From NCBI GenBank assembly GCA_030596225.1, contig JAUVKO010000005.1, positions 1 to 22,337 on the forward strand: 22,337 nt of DNA, written 5' to 3'. A program made the position numbers and the translations under genes. The notes under the pieces are model-generated. The model did no database searches. It had not been told where the DNA came from and was given only the letters and a program-made list of their open reading frames with translations. The stretch comes from Fidelibacterota bacterium (GTDB taxonomy: Bacteria > Fidelibacterota > UBA8477 > JABMPR01). Shown piece after piece: positions 16,354 to 22,337 of the stretch (its first letter is position 1; each line of letters starts with the position of its first letter).

Positions 16354-17699
16354 AGGCTATAACTCACAGTAAAGGAATAAGTAGTGTTGGTTTCACGAAC
16401 AAATTCTCGATCATTCGCCGTTAACTCAACCGGCGTGAAGATATCTACAAAAGAATATTGGACGGAGCTGATCTGCATAGCAATATCAAACTGCAAGGGA
16501 CCACTCACCCAACCGGAACCGGCACTAAATCGGCTCTGTGCTAATTCGTCAGCAAGAGGTGACTCTATCCAGGAGAATCCAGCACGGAATGGGACCTGAT
16601 CTGAAACCCAGTGCTCTACACCGCCACTTATCGTGAAGGTTTCTTGCATAGGATAATTCAAAGAATTTGTTCCATCAGATAAACTATCCACATAAGACAC
16701 GCTGTATTGTGACCAATCCTGATAAGCGACAGAAATATATACAGAAGTGGGTAAAGGATTCGATGGTTTCATCCGTAATCCTATCTCAAATTTACCCGGA
16801 ATCTCAGTATCCAGCATTAAGGTGTCAGAAGTCCAGGATACCAAGGGGTAAGCCATGGTGGTATCAAATAGTGGAATGGCGCCCTGTCGTGTTGATTCCA
16901 GATTAACACCTGACTGATAGCTGGCGCTTATGCGCCAATGCATACCAAGATCTTTGATGATTCCCAGATTGAAAACAACAGGAGATTTATTCAATGACCA
17001 GGTCTCATGCTGCAGAAAAGTGGTTTCACTGGCTAATGCTGAAACATCATTACTATCGATCACAGAGACACCAAATTTGTTTTCCAGGTCAATTCCATGC
17101 AAAACCTGAATACCACCACCAATAGACCATGATCCAAACGCAGAGGCAAAACTAGCCCCTGTTTTTTGAATCACACCGGTTTGTTCAATATGGTGATACC
17201 CGATCAAAGGGTCACGATTCACATTTGGAGGATAAAGGCTACCTCTGATCTCCTCTTTATAGAAGAAGGCCGGCGTGACAAAGGGCACTGTAACAAGTGA
17301 TACGCCTAGTTTATCAATTCCCCAGGAAACACCGCCGGAATAAGCCGGCTGGTACCCTCTGGAGACCACATAAACATTATCAGTGACCCTATCACCAAAC
17401 TGATCAATGGCCGGATAGGAACGATTTTCATTCATCCCCATGATCATTAATCCACCAGACAACAGGACTCCTTTGAATCCACCTTGATTAGCAGGGTTGT
17501 TAAGTGTATTGAGTGGACCGCTATAATCAGAGGTATTAGCCCCTGATAGTGCCATATCACGTCCATGACCTGTTGAAAGTTCATTCATTAAAAGAGCATT
17601 GAAGTAACTCTGCCCCATGGCTGTAGAACTTATCACCAGTGTAAGTGTCAAAAGTCTAGATATGGCTGTAGTCAAATTTTTCATAAGTATTTTCTTCAT
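16350..17699 (-). CDS. Outer-membrane beta-barrel protein, FadL/OmpP1-PorV type
   Basis: Predicted outer-membrane barrel of 449 residues with a signal peptide (about 1-29, ending AMGQ). The mature start GHGRDMALSGANTSDYSGPLNTLNNPA resembles the conserved N-terminal block of FadL/OmpP1 and PorV-like barrels (small residues, then NPA). The rest alternates polar and aromatic residues in short strands, as expected for a barrel. A second in-frame Met (residue 6) is a possible alternative start. It ends in a 4-base overlap with the nucleotidase-EEP fusion, so the two are probably translated together. Transported substrate is unknown; a role as porin or export partner for its neighbours is inference. 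Confidence 0.7.
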   Translation of the reverse strand: MKKILMKNLTTAISRLLTLTLVISSTAMGQSYFNALLMNELSTGHGRDMALSGANTSDYSGPLNTLNNPANQGGFKGVLLSGGLMIMGMNENRSYPAIDQFGDRVTDNVYVVSRGYQPAYSGGVSWGIDKLGVSLVTVPFVTPAFFYKEEIRGSLYPPNVNRDPLIGYHHIEQTGVIQKTGASFASAFGSWSIGGGIQVLHGIDLENKFGVSVIDSNDVSALASETTFLQHETWSLNKSPVVFNLGIIKDLGMHWRISASYQSGVNLESTRQGAIPLFDTTMAYPLVSWTSDTLMLDTEIPGKFEIGLRMKPSNPLPTSVYISVAYQDWSQYSVSYVDSLSDGTNSLNYPMQETFTISGGVEHWVSDQVPFRAGFSWIESPLADELAQSRFSAGSGWVSGPLQFDIAMQISSVQYSFVDIFTPVELTANDREFVRETNTTYSFTVSYSL

Positions 17700-17741
17700 A
17701 TTTTATTCTTCAAAATCCTTAACATTGTACATAACTCCAAA

Positions 17742-17770
17742 CTTGGCGCCCTTTGCGTTCTTTGCGGTTT
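17742..17770. repeat. Short periodic intergenic repeat (CTTTGCG type)
   Basis: On the + strand, CTTTGCGTT and CTTTGCGGT stand next to each other after CTTGGCGCC, giving units of 9 bases. It fills much of the 78-base gap between two minus-strand genes, the longest gap in that cluster. Phrases like this are, from memory, common between genes in many bacterial genomes; I could not check this. No hairpin with a T tract is visible. Confidence 0.45.
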
Positions 17771-17777
17771 AAGTTTT

Positions 17778-20264
17778 CTAAAAAGCATAATCCAATTGAA
17801 GCCGAAAATCTGTATTTTCTCCAAACCAGCTGGTGCCAAGAGCCGGAACACGTGGATCATACTTTTCCAAACCATAGGCATAATTAGAAAGCGCCGCTCC
17901 TTCATCCCAGGACAGCTTGGCCCTAATTGCCCAATGATTTCCCAACCTTGAAAAGGCGGTTACCCACCAACGCATCGATCCATCAGGTGAATCAAATACA
18001 CGGAAATCAGTATCCTCAAAGCTCCAGAAAAACCCTTTATAGTAAACGACTGATCCGATAATCTTGAACATGGGAGTGAAATTGTGGGTCAAAACAAAAC
18101 CCAGAGCATTACCGGGACTAGCTGCCTGGCCTACTGGAGAGACATTATTCTCACCTGTTGCCAGATCAATGGTCAGACGACGACGAGGATCAAAAAGTGT
18201 GACCGAATTTACATAAGTGATCTGTAACTGATCATATCCTGAAAGTCGCATACGCCCTGTAAGAATGGTTTCTCTATTCTCATACCCGGTAGGCGAGAAA
18301 ATATTAAAACTACCCCGAGCCTGCCATTTTTGGCGAATCTTGAATCGGTAATTAAATACGGGTCTGTACTCTGCTGTGGCTACAGTACGATAATAACGGG
18401 CACCATCAGCGACGCGTGTCCATGTATCAAAATTTGTGGTCAGGACCCAGGTACGATGGATTTGATAGCGGCTGCTGACATAGATACCTCGCTCAGCCTG
18501 AGGTTGGGAGGCTCCGGTATACAAGTACGACAAGACCGGATCCTTGAGATAAAATTCATCTTCAAAAATACTGCTCTTGTAGCGCTGATAGTTTGAAAAG
18601 CTGCGTTGATACGGATTGTCAAAACCGAGATCATAATCACGGTATAGCACCATGAAATTAAAGTTGTCGAACTGTAAATAAGCATTAGCTACCAGCGCTT
18701 GTGGATCTGTATCCACAGCAAGAATCTCACTATCCTTATCCAATACAGCCCACTCAAGCTGCAATGCCAGATTGCTCACAACAGTGCTGAATTCCAATCC
18801 CTGAATTCTGCGATTTGATCTGGCATCCGCCCACAGACTGGACTGTGCCAATGAAGCATGCATGGCTGCAATCTCAGTATCGGCACCATTCCCTGATGAA
18901 TTGAGAAATAAATCCGTATTGTCTGCATCAATAACAGATAGGGTCACATCAGGTCTCAATTCTTTATCATACAAACTTTCATATGCAGAGACCCCAAAAA
19001 AGGTGCCCGGAGTGAACTCAAAACGAACATTGCCACCATAAGTGACCTCATTAACCACATCCAGAAGTGGTTGTGAAAGTTCATTGACCAAACCATCATC
19101 AATACGAGGATAGAGGGTAATAAGTGCGGTAAATGATTCACCATCTGGGTTGAGGACAGCATCCCGATTATTCTTGGAAGCAAATCCCATAAATTTGAGT
19201 TTATTGATTATGGAACCCTGAATTCCAATTCCACGTTGGGCATATTCCTGTGATCTGGACAGATCAGAAAATATACCATGGGCACGCTTATTCCAGCCAT
19301 AGCCGGATCGGCGTGGAGAACGATAATCCGTACTTTCAAAGACAACACCTTGTGACATGGTGGCTGAGAAATTACCAAGAACCAGGCGATCTAAATGAAA
19401 TCCAGCCCAGTCATAATCTGAGAAAGTGAGGGATGCTTTTACTTCTGGGATATTACTCCCCTCAAAATAGCGATTCGCTTCACCAAGCTGGCGATTATAG
19501 GACAGACCCGCTTTCCAATGCGTAGAGTTACTAATAGAAAACTTATGGAGAATATCAGGAGAATAAACGGAACCAAGAAGAGGATTAGCGGTTTCCTCAT
19601 CTGTAGAATTGGTAGAAGGGATTGTCTTATAAACCATATTATACCAGATATGCCATTGTTCGCCCTCCGGTTCACTATAAGCAATGAAATCGCGCATATT
19701 CCGATAGCCATAGTAAGACAAGCCAATCGCATTCCGCAGCCATCTGGCTGAGCCAATGGAATCCACCTCAGTTCGCAATTTTAAAACCGCAACCGCATCT
19801 ACGGGACTCACATTTTGCAAGGATACCAAATCTTCATAGGAAGCAGTATTTACATTCATAGGTTCAGCAAGCCGTTCCAGCCAAAGCTCTACCAGACCTT
19901 CACTGGCACCTTCGGTAGAAGTCCAATTCTCAACTTTGCGGTACTGATCTTCCAGGCGTGTATTGGTTGAAACAGAAAGATCTGGTTTTAGCACAACGGT
20001 GGTCTTCAGGCTTTGCAAACCGGCATTACCCAAGCCTTTTACATTGACCAATTCATAGATACTCTCAATTGGTCCATGATACTGTACATATTCATAAACT
20101 GCCTGGATTTGTTCCTCAGAAAGAGGGAGACTCTGCATCTCTGTGAGAGTGGCATTGTTGATATCAATCTGCTCAGCCACCACCGTACCCGTCATCAGCA
20201 AACCCACGATTAGCAGTGGAATGCCTGGGGCAATTTGCATTATTCTGTGTAATCGCTTGATCAT
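17778..20264 (-). CDS. Outer-membrane beta-barrel protein with two N-terminal ComEA-like helix-hairpin-helix domains
   Basis: A predicted 828-residue surface protein. The ATG at 20264 is chosen because GAGGG (20272-20276) lies seven bases upstream; a longer TTG start would overlap the previous gene. A signal peptide (about 1-30, ending VVA) is followed by two helix-hairpin-helix regions: residues 32-90 (IDINNATLTEMQSLP ... VKGLGNAGLQSL) and 136-193 (MNVNTASYEDLVSL ... GLSYYGYRNM). ComEA-like domains of this kind bind DNA without sequence preference. Residues about 200-828 are rich in alternating aromatic strands and end in DYAF, the usual terminal Phe of an outer-membrane barrel. HhH-barrel proteins are known as a family of unclear function. 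DNA binding or uptake at the outer membrane is inference. Confidence 0.8.
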   Translation of the reverse strand: MIKRLHRIMQIAPGIPLLIVGLLMTGTVVAEQIDINNATLTEMQSLPLSEEQIQAVYEYVQYHGPIESIYELVNVKGLGNAGLQSLKTTVVLKPDLSVSTNTRLEDQYRKVENWTSTEGASEGLVELWLERLAEPMNVNTASYEDLVSLQNVSPVDAVAVLKLRTEVDSIGSARWLRNAIGLSYYGYRNMRDFIAYSEPEGEQWHIWYNMVYKTIPSTNSTDEETANPLLGSVYSPDILHKFSISNSTHWKAGLSYNRQLGEANRYFEGSNIPEVKASLTFSDYDWAGFHLDRLVLGNFSATMSQGVVFESTDYRSPRRSGYGWNKRAHGIFSDLSRSQEYAQRGIGIQGSIINKLKFMGFASKNNRDAVLNPDGESFTALITLYPRIDDGLVNELSQPLLDVVNEVTYGGNVRFEFTPGTFFGVSAYESLYDKELRPDVTLSVIDADNTDLFLNSSGNGADTEIAAMHASLAQSSLWADARSNRRIQGLEFSTVVSNLALQLEWAVLDKDSEILAVDTDPQALVANAYLQFDNFNFMVLYRDYDLGFDNPYQRSFSNYQRYKSSIFEDEFYLKDPVLSYLYTGASQPQAERGIYVSSRYQIHRTWVLTTNFDTWTRVADGARYYRTVATAEYRPVFNYRFKIRQKWQARGSFNIFSPTGYENRETILTGRMRLSGYDQLQITYVNSVTLFDPRRRLTIDLATGENNVSPVGQAASPGNALGFVLTHNFTPMFKIIGSVVYYKGFFWSFEDTDFRVFDSPDGSMRWWVTAFSRLGNHWAIRAKLSWDEGAALSNYAYGLEKYDPRVPALGTSWFGENTDFRLQLDYAF

Positions 20265-20274
20265 CTGGATTCCC

Positions 20275-21186
<912 letters not shown>

Positions 21187-21188
21187 CG

Positions 21189-22337
21189 TTATCTACTCCC
21201 GATGACTACAGGAGCCATATCTGTTTTGATTTCCCCGGTTGAGCGGTTCACCGTTTCAAGATGCATGATATAGGTACCGGCAGGAACGAGTTGTGAAACC
21301 TCATCACGTCCATTCCAGGTTTTAGTCACTTCCAACGACAGAGAACGATAATCTTCAAAAAGAGTGGTTACAAAGTGACCTGAGAGATCAAATATGCGTA
21401 GGGTTATCCGCGAGTTTGCCGGGAATTTATACGAGTATTCAATAACTTCTGCATGTTGGGGCACAAAAGGATAAGGAGCAACTAACAAACGCGTACTGCC
21501 GTCACTGTCAGCACCCTCTTTGTGAGCTTGAATATCCCAGGCATAAGCTGCCAGGAGTTGTCCATCACCCTGATAGGTACTCACAACGCCATACACGTCC
21601 ACCAGATTACCTACTTGCAGTAAGCTGTCAGCTTCCAGATCACTTAATAGATTTGTTGTGTCCCAAACTCGAAGGGTCAAGAGACCTAGACCATCCTCGA
21701 TACCGATATTAGAACCACCACCAACCCCATCTGAACGGGACTGTACGGCTCCCCATACTTTGACAAAACGACCTTCATTGGCTGGATTGTCTAATTCGGC
21801 ACTGCTGATCTCACGCACAGCAGGAACTGAACGACCCTGAGCTAAGAGGGTATAACTGATATCGCTCATTTGCACCGTATAATCACCAGTGCTTGAGCTG
21901 GTGTAATCGCCTATAGTGCCCGATATTAAAAGTGAATCACCCTGGAGCAGAGCGGGACTTAACAAGCCTGATTGATTGATATTGATTCCGTAACCTGAAT
22001 TATCCTGAATATACATACTGGTACGATCGGTACGAATAATGCCTGAACCAATACTCACAACGGCATTAATACTCACAGTTTGTTCCAGGTAGGTATCCAA
22101 ATCTCCACGAATAGTTTGAATGGTCAGCGGCGGTGGTGGATTGGCAATATCAACACCCTTGATGCTACTGGTTTGCGTTAACCCGCTGCTGTTGGTTGCT
22201 GTAATGTAATAAGCCAAAGTGCCCTCAGTGCCGGTAGCAGGAATAGTGGCCGTATAGGTATCACCATTTGAGTTGGACATAGCCAGATCGACAGGGGTTC
22301 CCGTGTCAGATGGAAAGGTGTAGGTCAGGACAACGCT
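21189..22337 (-). CDS. Secreted protein with FN3-like, two OB-fold-like and FlgD-like C-terminal domains (5' end missing)
   Basis: The frame is open to the right edge, giving 382 residues of a longer protein (internal Met at 22280 is not the likely start). Counting from the window edge: residues 1-60 end an Ig/FN3-like module (TATIPATGTEGTLAYYITA). About 70-175 and 180-275 form two beta-rich OB-fold-like units (for example GRFVKVWGAVQSRSD, then IEDGLGLLTLRVWD), of the sort found in secreted nucleases related to YhcR/ExeM. About 285-382 is a FlgD-like Ig domain (ITLRIFDLSG, TWNGRDEVSQLVPAGTY), which often serves as a C-terminal sorting or surface domain. A catalytic domain, if any, would lie in the missing N-terminal part. 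The stop is two bases before the PorV-like start. Confidence 0.72.
   Translation of the reverse strand, partial: SVVLTYTFPSDTGTPVDLAMSNSNGDTYTATIPATGTEGTLAYYITATNSSGLTQTSSIKGVDIANPPPPLTIQTIRGDLDTYLEQTVSINAVVSIGSGIIRTDRTSMYIQDNSGYGININQSGLLSPALLQGDSLLISGTIGDYTSSSTGDYTVQMSDISYTLLAQGRSVPAVREISSAELDNPANEGRFVKVWGAVQSRSDGVGGGSNIGIEDGLGLLTLRVWDTTNLLSDLEADSLLQVGNLVDVYGVVSTYQGDGQLLAAYAWDIQAHKEGADSDGSTRLLVAPYPFVPQHAEVIEYSYKFPANSRITLRIFDLSGHFVTTLFEDYRSLSLEVTKTWNGRDEVSQLVPAGTYIMHLETVNRSTGEIKTDMAPVVIGSR

Overview
The window looks like an ordinary chromosome of a Gram-negative bacterium with an outer membrane. It carries several predicted outer-membrane beta-barrels, a lipoprotein, a FlgD-like C-terminal domain on a secreted protein, PorV/FadL-type barrels and a 14-repeat propeller histidine kinase. 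Together these suggest the FCB side of the tree (Marinimicrobia/SAR406-, Calditrichota- or Cloacimonadota-like). That placement is inferred from gene style only. No tRNA, rRNA, CRISPR array, transposase or phage gene was seen, and no gene-free stretch exceeds 300 bases.

Left part (1-2694, + strand): the 3' end of a 3-methyladenine DNA glycosylase, an exported VanX-type D-Ala-D-Ala dipeptidase (ATGA overlap with the glycosylase) and an exported Xaa-Pro aminopeptidase. A 259-base gap (2695-2953) follows. It holds a 10-bp-periodic repeat, a hairpin-like segment and a near-consensus sigma70 promoter with a perfect palindrome over its -35 box.

Central part (2954-9734, + strand): a compact lipid-synthesis operon, yceD - rpmF - plsX - fabH - fabD - fabG - acpP - fabF - rnc, with short gaps or 4-base overlaps. 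A 12-bp hairpin with a T8 tail sits between acpP and fabF and probably acts as a partial terminator. A 1208-codon sensor histidine kinase (9747-13373) starts 12 bases after rnc and points the same way.

Right part (13457-22337, - strand, convergent with the left half): six closely packed genes. In transcription order they are: a secreted protein with two OB-fold-like domains and a FlgD-like C-terminus (its 5' end is outside the window); a PorV-like barrel whose signal-peptide codons are built from a 7-bp tandem repeat; a large barrel preceded by two ComEA-like helix-hairpin-helix domains; a FadL/PorV-type barrel; a fusion of a 5'-nucleotidase-like domain with an endonuclease/exonuclease/phosphatase (EEP) domain; and a second EEP protein, a lipoprotein. 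The nucleotidase half of the fusion has lost most metal ligands while the EEP half looks intact. DNA-binding folds, nucleases and barrels together suggest a cell-surface system that handles extracellular nucleic acid. This is the most interesting part of the window, but the function is inferred.
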